The notes under the pieces were generated by a model that made no database searches, was not told the origin of the DNA, and was given only the letters and a program-made list of their open reading frames with translations. The position numbers and the translations under genes were made by a program. From JBJMLO01 sp045805265 (GTDB lineage Bacteria > Actinomycetota > UBA4738 > JACQTL01), in the NCBI GenBank assembly GCA_045805265.1, contig JBJMLO010000024.1, positions 124,001 through 188,000 on the forward strand: 64,000 nucleotides of DNA, written 5' to 3'. Shown here piece after piece: positions 52,660 through 60,313 of this stretch; position 1 is the stretch's first letter, and every line of letters begins with the position of its first letter.

Positions 52660-53501
52660 CCTCGGAACGGCCCCCCGGCCGGCGCGGGCGCCGTCCCCAT
52701 CGCGATCAGGCCTCCGCCGGAGATCGGGATCGGCGTGACGCGCACCGCGGACGGGGAGCCACACCCTTGGCCCGCGAGGACACCTGGATCGGTGGTCGGC
52801 GTGCGGTGGCCGAGGCGCTTCGGGCCGGTCGGGCTCGGGAGGTGCTCACCGTCGGGGGGTCGGCTGCGGGACCCCTGGTTGCGATCGCGGACGAAGCCGC
52901 GGGTCTGGGCGTGCGGGCCGAGACCCGGCCCGCCGATGAGCTCGACCGTCTGGCCCCGGATCATCAGGGCGTGGTCGCCCGCGTGACCCTCCCCGCCGAG
53001 CTCGGGGAGGCGGAGCTCCGGGATTTCCGGTTCGGCTCGGAGGCGATCGTCGTCGTCCTCGACGGCGTGACCGATCCCCAGAATCTCGGGGCGGCCGCGC
53101 GATCGGCGGAGGCGGCCGGTGTCGCGATGCTCGTCTCGCGCGAGCGGCGGGCGGCCCCCGTCACTCCGGCGGCAGTCCGCGCATCGGCCGGCGCGTTGCT
53201 CCACCTCCCCCTGGCGCGGGTCACGAACTTGACCCGGGCTCTCCGCACGTTCCAGGGCATGGGGTTCACCGTCGTCGGCCTCGACGAGGACGCCTTGCGG
53301 ACCATCCACGACGAGCCCTGCCCCGACGGCCCCGTCGTCGTCGTCGTGGGCGCCGAGGGATCCGGGATCTCACGGCTCGTCCGGGAGACGTGCGACCTGC
53401 TCGTCGCGCTCCCCATGCGCGGCCGGGTGCAGTCGCTGAACGCGTCCGCGTCGCTCGCCGCAGCCCTGTTCGCCTACGTGCTCCCCAGCCGCCGCGGCTG
53501 A
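52656..53501 (+). CDS. rlmB: 23S rRNA 2'-O-ribose methyltransferase, TrmH/RlmB family
   Basis: 281 residues. SPOUT-class methyltransferase; RlmB methylates G2251 in the 23S P-loop. An Arg-rich N-terminal extension (1-40) is followed by a substrate-binding domain (WIGGRRAVAEALRAG) and the knotted SPOUT domain: VVVLDGVTDPQNLGAAARSAEAAG, VVVVVGAEGSGISRLVRETCD, and LPMRGRVQSLNASASLAAALF. In mycobacteria cysS lies between ispF and this gene; it is missing here. Confidence 0.93.
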   Translation: MTSERPPGRRGRRPHRDQASAGDRDRRDAHRGRGATPLAREDTWIGGRRAVAEALRAGRAREVLTVGGSAAGPLVAIADEAAGLGVRAETRPADELDRLAPDHQGVVARVTLPAELGEAELRDFRFGSEAIVVVLDGVTDPQNLGAAARSAEAAGVAMLVSRERRAAPVTPAAVRASAGALLHLPLARVTNLTRALRTFQGMGFTVVGLDEDALRTIHDEPCPDGPVVVVVGAEGSGISRLVRETCDLLVALPMRGRVQSLNASASLAAALFAYVLPSRRG

Positions 53502-53599
53502 GGTCCGGCTCTGGGCCTCCGCGACCTCGGGGCCCGGCGCTCCGGGGAGCCGAAGCGCTCCGGCGCGCCGAAGCGCTTCGCGGCACCGGCGCGCCGATC

Positions 53600-53605
53600 T
53601 ATCCT
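53600..53605 (+). promoter_or_regulatory. -10 hexamer for tRNA-Thr(TGT)
   Basis: TATCCT, 28 nt before the mature tRNA 5' end. The precursor leader would include the hairpin at 53610-53629. Confidence 0.4.
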
Positions 53606-53609
53606 TGCC

Positions 53610-53629
53610 CGGGCGGCCACGGCCGCCCG
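53610..53629. repeat. 9-bp perfect hairpin in the tRNA-Thr leader
   Basis: CGGGCGGCC-AC-GGCCGCCCG, ending 4 nt before the tRNA. Upstream, 53540-53595, is packed with CGCCGAAGCGC and GGCGCGCCG words, including the palindrome CGAAGCGCTTCG. It may end rlmB transcription or guide 5' processing. Confidence 0.45.
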
Positions 53630-53633
53630 AGTG

Positions 53634-53707
53634 GCCGGCGTGGCGCAGTCCGGAAGCGCAAGCGACTTGTAATCGCTAGGTCGTCGGTTCGAATCCGACC
53701 GCCGGCT
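53634..53707 (+). tRNA. tRNA-Thr (anticodon TGT)
   Basis: A 74-nt cloverleaf: acceptor GCCGGCG/CGCCGGC, D arm TGGCGCAGTCCGGAAGCGCA, anticodon stem AGCGA/TCGCT with loop CTTGTAA (anticodon TGT, reads ACA), T arm GTCGG-TTCGAAT-CCGAC. CCA is not encoded. It complements the CGT isoacceptor at 10236. Confidence 0.97.
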
Positions 53708-53932
53708 CGAGTTTCGTCCCGATCGTCCTCCCAGGTCTGAATCGGGCGGATCCGGGGAGACTGGCCCAGGGTCGCCCGCCCGGCGCTCTCGGTCCGGCCC
53801 GTCCAGATCATGCGCACGAGGCCCGCTCTGCCGTATGCCGAAGCCGTCCGGGCCCCGCTCGTGGAGACGGCCGCCCCCACAGCCCAGCTCGGCGTCCGTC
53901 GCCGGCTGACCGAGCGGCGGGGGCGACCGGAG

Positions 53933-54112
53933 CTACTTCAGATGGAGATTCACGCCGAGCAACACCAATGGCCACAGCAGGATGGCCAGCACCAGCGAGC
54001 CGATCGCCTTGATGTTGCCGAGGTGCCGGAGGAAGTGGTGCGTCTGCGCGACGATCACCCCCACCACCAGATAGACGATGATGAGGACTGTCCGGAGAAA
54101 CCCTCCCCGCAT
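53933..54112 (-). CDS. Small two-helix membrane protein, function unknown
   Basis: 59 residues. Two TM helices (FLRTVLIIVYLVVGVIVA and AIGSLVLAILLWPLVLLGV) joined by a short His-rich turn (QTHHFLRHLGN). Start ATG 54112 has a very strong AGGAAGGAG site on the minus strand, which is why I believe the gene is real; the longer frame to 54142 is unnecessary. No family recognised. It is divergent from the small gene and STAND ATPase that follow; the 225-bp gap between it and tRNA-Thr holds no gene. Confidence 0.75.
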   Translation of the reverse strand: MRGGFLRTVLIIVYLVVGVIVAQTHHFLRHLGNIKAIGSLVLAILLWPLVLLGVNLHLK

Positions 54113-54191
54113 GTGCGCTCCTTCCTCGTGAGGGGGGCGCACTCCCTCCCGCGCGGACGATTCCCTCCCGGCAACGGCTGCAAACGGCCGC

Positions 54192-54248
54192 GGGACTTGG
54201 AACCCCGCTGGTACTGCGACTGAGACGGTCCGCGGCGCATGATCGCGG
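54192..54248 (+). repeat. 57-bp promoter-like element, copy 1
   Basis: Matches the element at 56694-56750 at about 35 of 57 positions. Conserved blocks are TTG, ACCCC, CTGGTACTGC (10 of 10) and CATGAT at the same distance. It ends 5 nt before a small ORF and 321 bp before the STAND ATPase gene. Confidence 0.6.
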
Positions 54249-54252
54249 TGCG

Positions 54253-54501
54253 ATGGACCCGAATGACCTCCGCAGCCTCGAGCGCGTGCTCACCTACGGC
54301 ACGCCCGCCACCCGGCGTTCCCTGGCCGAACGCATGGCCGGCGATCCCGAATCGGACCTGCCCCACGTCCTGATGGCGACGGTCCGCTCCTCGGAGCCGA
54401 CGGTGGTCCGGGAGCGCTGCCTGGAGGTCCTGGTCATCATGGCCGCCGCCGGACACGCCCTCGCCGCCACGGTCGTCGCGGAGCTGTCCAAAGCGCTGTA
54501 G
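54253..54501 (+). CDS. Small HEAT-like helical protein, function unknown
   Basis: 82 residues (DPNDLRSLERVLTYGTPATR to ATVVAELSKAL). Three or four amphipathic helices with a spacing like a short HEAT or Armadillo repeat (LPHVLMATVRSSEPTVVRER, CLEVLVIMAAAGHALAA). It begins 5 nt after the duplicated upstream element, with no Shine-Dalgarno, and precedes the STAND ATPase by 68 bp on the same strand. It could be a partner of that protein. No family recognised. Confidence 0.6.
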   Translation: MDPNDLRSLERVLTYGTPATRRSLAERMAGDPESDLPHVLMATVRSSEPTVVRERCLEVLVIMAAAGHALAATVVAELSKAL

Positions 54502-54569
54502 CCCCATCCGTCGGTTGGCTCGTTCCACCCGGTCTGCGACCATCTGTCCGGACAGGGGGTTCTGGAACG

Positions 54570-56657
54570 ATGCCGACCATCCGGGAAGCCGTCGAGGCGC
54601 TCGAGGAACGGCTGTTCGTGGGCCGGGCCCAGGACCTCGACACGTTCGAGCGGTGGCTGGGTCCAGGCGACGGCGGAGCGCCACAGCTGCTGAACGTCCA
54701 CGGCCCGGGCGGCGTGGGGAAATCCGCGCTGCTCGGGGCGTTCCGGCGCATCTCCCAGCGCGGCGGGCGGCCGGTGGTCCTGATCGATGGCCGCATGGTC
54801 CCTCCCACCCCCGAGGGCTTCCTGTCCGCCGCCGCCGGGGGACTCGCAGCCCCGCCTCAGCGTGCCCGCGGGGCACCGCGACCGTCCGAGCTCGACGACG
54901 CCATGGTCCGGCTGAACGATGCCCGCCCGCTGCTGCTGATCGACACCTTCGAGGAGCTCGAGGAGCTCACGCGGTGGCTGCAGGAGCAGTTCCTGCCCGA
55001 CCTCGACACGGACGTCCGTGTCGTCGTGGCCGGACGGTTCCCGCTGGGGCCCGGATGGCGAGACTGGCAGAAGATCGTCCTGCCGATGCCGCTGCGGGGC
55101 CTGTCGACCCACGACGTGAAGGAGTACCTCGAGCGCCGCGGGATCGGCGACGCCGCGCTCGTCCAGCAGGTCCAGTCCGCCACCGGGGGGCTCCCGCTGG
55201 CGGTGACGCTGGCCGCCGACATGATCCAGCAGCTCGGGGTGCGGCGGTTCGACGCGGCCCCCGAATGGCGGCTGGCGGTCCGGTCCTTGGTGGAACGGCT
55301 GCTGGTCGAGGCCCCGGATCCTGACCTCCGGGAGGCGCTTGAGGCCTGCAGCGTGGTCCGGCAGTTCGACGAGGCCACGCTGGAGGCGACGCTCGGCCGG
55401 CGCGACATCTCCACCGCCTTCGACCGCCTGTGCCGCCTGTCCGTCGTCCGGCCCTCCGAGCACGGGCTGATGCTGCACGACGACCTCCGCCGGATGCTGG
55501 CCGAGGACCTGAGGTGGCGGAAGCCCGAGCGGTTCCGCGAGCTCCGGCTGGCGGCCCTCGCCCACTATCGGGAGCGGGCCCGCACCGCGCCGGCCTCCGA
55601 GCGCCCGTGGCTGGTCGCGGAGCGCCTCTACCTGTGGGGCAACGAGGTCGTCCACTCGATCCTGTTCCGGGAGGACGAGCCCGGGCTCGTGTACGTGGAG
55701 CCCGGCCGGCCGGACGACACGGGCGACGTGCTCGCGGTGTGGTCCCACTGGCTGGAACGGATCCTGCCGGCCCGGCAGGCCATGGACTACAGCGAGTTCA
55801 CCCCGCAGCAGGACCGGGAGTGGATCGACCGGCTGGTCCGCCACCCGGCGGTGCGCCTGCGGGTGGCCCGCGACCACGGGGGCAAGGCCATCGGGTTCGA
55901 CACCATGATCCCGATCTTCGCCGGGTCCGTGGAGCTCCTCCAGTCGCACCCCCTGTTCGCCAAGCTCCTGCGGGCCTACTTCGGGCCGGGGCTGTCGAGG
56001 CTGCCCGAGGAGGCGGAAGCATCGACCTTCCACTACCTGCTGCACGTCGCGTACACGGACGCGCTGCCCATCGCCACCGAGGCGGCGCTGCTCCGCGACC
56101 TGGTCGGCCTGTTCGCGCAGGGCGGAGTGTTCCTGACGACGACATCCGTCCCGGACCGCAAGCGGCTGGTCGAGGCACTGGGGTTCCGGTGGGTGGAGGG
56201 AGCCCGGGAATGGGTGTGGGACCGCGAGCATCCCGCCGACGGGTATGTCCTGGACCTGTCGGAGGTGGGCGTCGAGGCGTGGATCGAGGCCATCGTCAGC
56301 GGCAGCCGCCTGCCCCGGGCCGTCGGCGCCGAGGAGCTGGAGGAGGCGCTCCGTCCCGTGCTCCTGGGGTGGGAGGACGACGAGGTGGTGACGGGATCGG
56401 CCGTGGCCGGGTTGCTCGGCGGCGCGGACCCCACCGCCGACGACGTGCGGGGCCTGATCCGCGAGGCCCTCGAGCGGGGCAAGGCCGAAGGCGGGGACGG
56501 CCAGGTCTCCGCGCTGCGGGCGGTGGAGCTCGCCTACCTGGAGCCCGGGGTCAGCCACGAGCGGGCGGCCGAACGCATGCGGGTATCGCGCTCGACCTTC
56601 TACCGGCTCCTGCGGCGGGGCATGCAGGCGCTCGCCCGGGAGCTGGCCGGCCGCTGA
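54570..56657 (+). CDS. STAND-type AAA ATPase with GNAT-like middle domain and C-terminal HTH
   Basis: 695 residues. NACHT/STAND-like NTPase: Walker A GPGGVGKSALL (about 45-55), Walker B PLLLIDTFEEL (about 119-129), sensor VVVAGRFP, GGLPLAVTLAAD (GxP-type, about 205) and a winged-helix segment (LEACSVVRQFDEATLEATLG). A middle region (about 400-550) reads like a GNAT acyltransferase fold (VRLRVARDHGGKAIGFDTMI, DRKRLVEALGFRWVEGAREW). The C-terminus is a sigma-r4-like HTH (HERAAERMRVSRSTFYRLLRRGMQAL, about 655-685). Likely a switch that couples ligand- and ATP-driven assembly to DNA binding; ligand and targets unknown. Lies between two copies of a promoter-like element. Confidence 0.8.
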   Translation: MPTIREAVEALEERLFVGRAQDLDTFERWLGPGDGGAPQLLNVHGPGGVGKSALLGAFRRISQRGGRPVVLIDGRMVPPTPEGFLSAAAGGLAAPPQRARGAPRPSELDDAMVRLNDARPLLLIDTFEELEELTRWLQEQFLPDLDTDVRVVVAGRFPLGPGWRDWQKIVLPMPLRGLSTHDVKEYLERRGIGDAALVQQVQSATGGLPLAVTLAADMIQQLGVRRFDAAPEWRLAVRSLVERLLVEAPDPDLREALEACSVVRQFDEATLEATLGRRDISTAFDRLCRLSVVRPSEHGLMLHDDLRRMLAEDLRWRKPERFRELRLAALAHYRERARTAPASERPWLVAERLYLWGNEVVHSILFREDEPGLVYVEPGRPDDTGDVLAVWSHWLERILPARQAMDYSEFTPQQDREWIDRLVRHPAVRLRVARDHGGKAIGFDTMIPIFAGSVELLQSHPLFAKLLRAYFGPGLSRLPEEAEASTFHYLLHVAYTDALPIATEAALLRDLVGLFAQGGVFLTTTSVPDRKRLVEALGFRWVEGAREWVWDREHPADGYVLDLSEVGVEAWIEAIVSGSRLPRAVGAEELEEALRPVLLGWEDDEVVTGSAVAGLLGGADPTADDVRGLIREALERGKAEGGDGQVSALRAVELAYLEPGVSHERAAERMRVSRSTFYRLLRRGMQALARELAGR

Positions 56658-56693
56658 GCCCGAGCCATTCGACAGGCCCCGGGGCATCCGGCC

Positions 56694-56750
56694 GGAAATT
56701 GAGACCCCTCTGGTACTGCCGGTGGTACCGGATCGCGTCCATGATTCCCG
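56694..56750 (+). repeat. 57-bp promoter-like element, copy 2
   Basis: Second copy of the element at 54192-54248, same strand. Between it and the next gene lies a strong terminator, so if it is a promoter, its transcript would be about 150-180 nt and largely non-coding. Confidence 0.6.
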
Positions 56751-56871
56751 CAGACCGACGAGGGACCGGTGCCGGACCGGCGCCTCGGCCTGTCGGGTTC
56801 ATCTGGGGGCCTCGGAAAGCTCGAACTCATACGGAAGTCCCGGCATGGCGTAGACGGGGGAAGCGCCCGGC

Positions 56872-56902
56872 GAACGGCACGAGCACACCGCTCGTGCCGT
56901 TC
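56872..56902 (+). terminator. Perfect 13-bp hairpin terminator
   Basis: GAACGGCACGAGC-ACACC-GCTCGTGCCGTTC, followed by TCTCGTT. Ends transcription entering from the STAND gene or from the element at 56694; the gdh promoter starts 57 nt later. Confidence 0.75.
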
Positions 56903-56958
56903 TCGTTGGGCCCGTTCGGCGCCCGCCGACGTCCGTTTCCCTGCGCGCTGCCCCGGGA

Positions 56959-56964
56959 TAGACT
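56959..56964 (+). promoter_or_regulatory. -10 hexamer of glutamate dehydrogenase
   Basis: TAGACT, about 40 nt before the GTG start, leaving a leader with a GGGAG ribosome site at 56994-56998. Confidence 0.5.
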
Positions 56965-57003
56965 CGGACGGTCGCCCGCGAGCCGACACGAACGGGAGCC
57001 GGT

Positions 57004-58248
57004 GTGAGCACCTCGCCGTGGGAGGCCGCCCTGTCGCAGCTGGACGAGGCGGCGGCCGTCCTGAACCTCGACCGGGGGGTTCACGACGTCCTGCGGAACC
57101 CAAAGCGCGTACTCACGGTGGCCATTCCAGTGCGCCACGACGACGACTCCGTCCGCGTGTACACGGGGTTCCGGGTCCACCACAACACGTCCCGGGGCCC
57201 CTCCAAGGGCGGCATCCGGTACCACCCCTCCGTCACGATGGACGAGGTCAAGGCGCTCGCCATGTGGATGACGTGGAAGTGCGCGATCGTGGGCATCCCC
57301 TACGGCGGCGCGAAGGGCGGCGTGATCGTCGACCCCAAGGCCCTGTCGATGCGGGAGCTCGAGAAGCTCACACGGCGCTACGCGGCGGAGATCCTGCCCC
57401 TCATCGGCCCCGACCGGGACGTCCCCGCCCCCGACGTGGGCACCGACGCCCAGATCATGGCCTGGATCATGGATACGTACTCGATGAACGTCGGTCACTC
57501 CGCGCTGGGAGTGGTCACCGGCAAGCCGCTGTCGGTCGGAGGCTCCGCCGGGCGGGCCGACGCGACCAGCCGCGGGGTCATGTACGTCACCGAGGCAACC
57601 CTGAAGCATCAGGGGCGCAAGGTGGACGAGACCACGGTGGCCGTGCAGGGTTACGGGAAGGTCGGGGCCCCGACGGTCCGCCTCCTCGAGGACCTGGGCT
57701 GCATCGTGGTCGCCGTGTCCGATGTGAACGGGGGCGTGTTCAATCCTCAGGGGTTGTCGTCGAAGGGCCTCGCCGCGCACCACGCCGACACCGGTACCGT
57801 GGTCGGGTTCCCGGGCGGCGAGGAGGTCACGAACGCGGAGCTCCTGGAGATCGAGTGCGACGTGCTGGTCCCGGCGGCACTCGAGGGCCAGATCACGGAG
57901 GAGAACGCCGACCGCATCCGGGCCGAGATCATCGTCGAGGCCGCGAACGGCCCGACCACGCCGGCCGGGGACGAGATCCTGAAGGACCGCGGGGTCCTGG
58001 TCGTGCCGGACATCCTGGCGAACTCCGGGGGCGTGACCGTCTCGTACTTCGAGTGGGTCCAGGACCTCCAGGCGTACTTCTGGGACGAGGACGAGGTGAA
58101 CCACAAGCTCCGCGCGATCATGGAGCGCGCCTACCTCGACGTCCTGGCGTCCGCGGAGGAGCACAAGGTCAAGATGCGCACGGCCGCCACCGTCCTCGGG
58201 GTCGGCCGCGTCGCCGAGGCCCACCTAACCAGGGGCCTGTTCCCGTAG
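57004..58248 (+). CDS. Glutamate dehydrogenase (Glu/Leu/Phe/Val dehydrogenase family)
   Basis: 414 residues. Interconverts glutamate and 2-oxoglutarate plus ammonia with NAD(P). The substrate-binding Lys lies in [13 protein letters not shown], the catalytic Lys in [15 protein letters not shown], then [17 protein letters not shown]. The Rossmann domain has [17 protein letters not shown], and [12 protein letters not shown] and [16 protein letters not shown] end the set. Length is typical of the hexameric about 415-residue class. GTG start with GGGAG; the gene stands alone between a terminator and paired hairpins. Symbol withheld because gdh naming differs by class. Confidence 0.95.
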   Translation: MSTSPWEAALSQLDEAAAVLNLDRGVHDVLRNPKRVLTVAIPVRHDDDSVRVYTGFRVHHNTSRGPSKGGIRYHPSVTMDEVKALAMWMTWKCAIVGIPYGGAKGGVIVDPKALSMRELEKLTRRYAAEILPLIGPDRDVPAPDVGTDAQIMAWIMDTYSMNVGHSALGVVTGKPLSVGGSAGRADATSRGVMYVTEATLKHQGRKVDETTVAVQGYGKVGAPTVRLLEDLGCIVVAVSDVNGGVFNPQGLSSKGLAAHHADTGTVVGFPGGEEVTNAELLEIECDVLVPAALEGQITEENADRIRAEIIVEAANGPTTPAGDEILKDRGVLVVPDILANSGGVTVSYFEWVQDLQAYFWDEDEVNHKLRAIMERAYLDVLASAEEHKVKMRTAATVLGVGRVAEAHLTRGLFP

Positions 58249-58297
58249 TGACCCGTCGCGTTCCAAATAGGCAGTCGGGTAGGACTTGGGGTCTCCG

Positions 58298-58336
58298 GTC
58301 GGGGGCGGAGCCCCGACAGGAGGCGGCGAAGCCGCC
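58298..58336 (+). terminator. Two tandem hairpins after glutamate dehydrogenase
   Basis: GTCGGGG/CCCCGAC (58298-58317) and GGCGGC-GAA-GCCGCC (58322-58336, then GGTTGCTTG). Likely gdh terminator, possibly REP-like. Confidence 0.5.
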
Positions 58337-58364
58337 GGTTGCTTGCAGCGTCGGTGGCGGGTGG

Positions 58365-58370
58365 TACGTT
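58365..58370 (+). promoter_or_regulatory. -10 hexamer of leaderless DUF3263 gene
   Basis: TACGTT, 7 nt before ATG 58378, no ribosome site. Confidence 0.5.
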
Positions 58371-58377
58371 CCCGCCG

Positions 58378-58665
58378 ATGACCGTCTCCCCCCAGGACGC
58401 AGCCGGCGCGGCCGGGCGCATCGACGAGCGCGCCCGCGACGTCCTCGATTTCGAGCGCGAATGGTGGAAGGCCTCCGTCCCCAAGGAACGGGCCATCCGC
58501 GAGCGATTCGGGATCTCGGGCGCGCGCTATCATCAGGTGCTCAACGGCCTCCTCGACCGGCCGGAAGCCCTCGCCTACGACCCGATGCTGGTCCGGCGGC
58601 TCCGTCGGGTCCGGGAGGCGCGTCGGAGGAAGCGCTACGCCCGGCGGCTCGGCTTCGAAGTCTGA
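58378..58665 (+). CDS. DUF3263-domain protein
   Basis: 95 residues. DUF3263 is an actinobacterial family. Core: RARDVLDFEREWWKASVPKE, then AIRERFGISGARYHQVLNGLLDRPEAL, looks like a small HTH-type fold (ISGARYHQVLNGL as recognition-helix candidate) with a basic C-terminus (RRVREARRRKRYARRLGF). Probably DNA-binding. It is followed 45 bp later by a LytR_C gene, a pairing seen in other actinobacteria. The ATG has a leaderless -10 rather than a ribosome site. Confidence 0.88.
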   Translation: MTVSPQDAAGAAGRIDERARDVLDFEREWWKASVPKERAIRERFGISGARYHQVLNGLLDRPEALAYDPMLVRRLRRVREARRRKRYARRLGFEV

Positions 58666-58710
58666 GCGCCGCCCCGGGCGGGGAGGTGCGGACGTGACGG
58701 AGGACGGGTC

Positions 58711-59235
58711 GTGAACGAAGCCGTGCGGCGCCTGCTCGTCGTGGCGGCGGCGGTCCTGGTCGGCGTCCTGGTCCTCGCCAAGGGATTCCAGGGCTCGTCC
58801 GCCGCGGTGAGCCCGACCCAGCCGCCCCACTCCTCGTCCCCGTCGAGCCCGACCCCGTCGACATCCGCGTCGTCGACCCGGCCTGCCGGCAACGGCGGCG
58901 GCGGCGTCCAGCCGAAGCAGCAGGGAGTCGTGGTGGCCATCTACAACGCCACCAGCACCAACGGGCTGGCCGGGGCGGCGGCGACCGCCCTGACGAAGAA
59001 GGGGTACGCCGTGAAGCCCCCCGGCAACTTCCCGCCGGCGCCGACCACGACGATCTACTACAAGGACGAGCAAGGAAAGGCGGACGCGGGCCTGCTGAAG
59101 CAGGACCTGATCCCCGGGGCGGTCCTGAAGAAGCTCCAGGCGCTGCCGCCCGGGAACCAGATCCCCCACGACGCGGTGCTGATCGTCGTCCTCGGCGCCG
59201 ACTACGCGGCGACGCACCCGGTCCCGAACGGCTAG
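58711..59235 (+). CDS. Membrane-anchored LytR C-terminal domain protein
   Basis: 174 residues. N-terminal TM helix (LLVVAAAVLVGVLVLAKGF), a Ser/Pro/Thr-rich extracytoplasmic linker, then a LytR_C domain (GVVVAIYNATSTNGLAGAAA, TALTKKGYAVKPPGNFPPAP, DAVLIVVLGADYA). The domain occurs at the C-terminus of LytR-CpsA-Psr proteins and alone in actinobacteria; a role in cell-wall polymer processing is presumed. GTG 58711 starts it after a purine-rich stretch. Neighbour of DUF3263, as expected. Confidence 0.88.
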   Translation: MNEAVRRLLVVAAAVLVGVLVLAKGFQGSSAAVSPTQPPHSSSPSSPTPSTSASSTRPAGNGGGGVQPKQQGVVVAIYNATSTNGLAGAAATALTKKGYAVKPPGNFPPAPTTTIYYKDEQGKADAGLLKQDLIPGAVLKKLQALPPGNQIPHDAVLIVVLGADYAATHPVPNG

Positions 59236-59257
59236 ACGCTCCCCGACGCCGTCGAAG

Positions 59258-59263
59258 TACGCT
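59258..59263 (+). promoter_or_regulatory. -10 hexamer of GT4 glycosyltransferase gene
   Basis: TACGCT, 9 nt before ATG 59273; probable leaderless start of the GT4-otsB transcript. Confidence 0.45.
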
Positions 59264-59272
59264 ACCGGTCCC

Positions 59273-60313
59273 ATGCGCATCGCCATGGTCGCGCCGGTCT
59301 GGGTGGCGGTCCCGCCCCCGGGATACGGGGGCATCGAGCTGGTTACGAGCCTCCTGACCGAGGAGCTCGTGGCCCGGGGCCACGACGTGACCCTGTTCGC
59401 CTCCGGCGGCTCGCAGACCAAGGCCACCCTCCGCTCCGCCTTCGAGGAACCGCCCACCGACCGGTTGTGGGAGACCGAGCCGGACGCCTCGCACGTGGGG
59501 AGCGCATACCGGATGGTCGAGCGCGAGTACTCGGACGGCAACGCCTTCGACCTGGTTCACGACAACACGGAGTACCTCGGCGTGGCCTTCGCCGCCTGCC
59601 TGGCGACGCCGGTGGTGCACACGGTCCACTTCCCGCTGACGGATCTTCGTCGGGCGTTCCTGCGGCGGTTCGCCGACGACGTCTACCTGGCAGCAATCAG
59701 CGAATTCCAGCGTTCCGCCGCGCCGGAGCTGCCGTGGGCGGGACGGGTGCACAACGCGATCGACGTCGAGTCCTTCGAGCTCCGAGGGCGCAAGGACGGC
59801 TACCTGCTGTGCATCGGCCGCGTATGCGAGCGCAAGGGCCAGGACATCGCCGTCGAGGTCGCCCGGCGGGCCGGCCTGCCGCTGGTGCTGGCGGGACGGG
59901 TCCACCCGAAGGAGGCCGCCTTCTTCACCGAGCGTGTCGAGCCTCACGTCGACGGCCAACGCGTCGTGTTCGAGGGTGAGGTCACCGCGGATCGCAAGCG
60001 CGAGCTCGTGGCCGGGGCATCGGCGCTGCTCCTGCCCATCCGCGAGCCGGAGCCGTTCGGGCTGGTCATGATCGAGGCATTCGCGTCGGGGACGCCGGTG
60101 ATCGGGTCGCCGCTCGGCGCGGTCCCCGAGATCGTCACGGACGGCGTGACCGGGTTCCTGTCGCCGACCGCGAAGGGGATGGCCGCCGCGGTCGAGCGCC
60201 TCGGCGAGATCGACCCGGCCGTGTGCCGGCGGGAGGCCGAGGAGCACTACGCCCCGGGCGCCATGGCCGACGGCTACGAGGCCCTGTACCACTCGGTGCT
60301 CGAGGCCCTGTGA
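59273..60313 (+). CDS. GT4-family glycosyltransferase
   Basis: 346 residues, GT-B fold. The N-terminal domain starts MRIAMVAPVW with a glycine-rich loop (PPGYGGIELV). The C-terminal nucleotide-sugar domain has LLCIGRVCERKGQDIAVEVA and EPFGLVMIEAFASGTPVIGS (EX7E motif, Glu about 260 and 268), then GAVPEIVTDGVTGFL. A retaining glycosyltransferase; donor and acceptor unknown. GTGA overlap with otsB suggests a part in trehalose or another glucoside pathway, though cell-envelope glycans are equally possible. Confidence 0.9.
   Translation: MRIAMVAPVWVAVPPPGYGGIELVTSLLTEELVARGHDVTLFASGGSQTKATLRSAFEEPPTDRLWETEPDASHVGSAYRMVEREYSDGNAFDLVHDNTEYLGVAFAACLATPVVHTVHFPLTDLRRAFLRRFADDVYLAAISEFQRSAAPELPWAGRVHNAIDVESFELRGRKDGYLLCIGRVCERKGQDIAVEVARRAGLPLVLAGRVHPKEAAFFTERVEPHVDGQRVVFEGEVTADRKRELVAGASALLLPIREPEPFGLVMIEAFASGTPVIGSPLGAVPEIVTDGVTGFLSPTAKGMAAAVERLGEIDPAVCRREAEEHYAPGAMADGYEALYHSVLEAL

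Larger units (their letters stand above)
56658..57003. other. Intergenic region, 346 bp
   Basis: Contains the second copy of the 57-bp element (56694-56750), about 120 bp without a convincing gene, a strong hairpin (56872-56902), and the TAGACT promoter of glutamate dehydrogenase. A GTG at 56769 after GAGGGA opens a frame that only runs into an out-of-phase shadow of gdh, so I do not call it. Confidence 0.6.

Noticed and set aside
53599..53880. Minus-strand frame containing RIRTDDLAITSRLRFRT
   Set aside because: Antisense translation of tRNA-Thr at 53634; same artefact.
56769..57003. Small ORF from GTG 56769 after GAGGGA
   Set aside because: It continues out of phase through gdh with Arg/Gly-rich composition and crosses a strong terminator.
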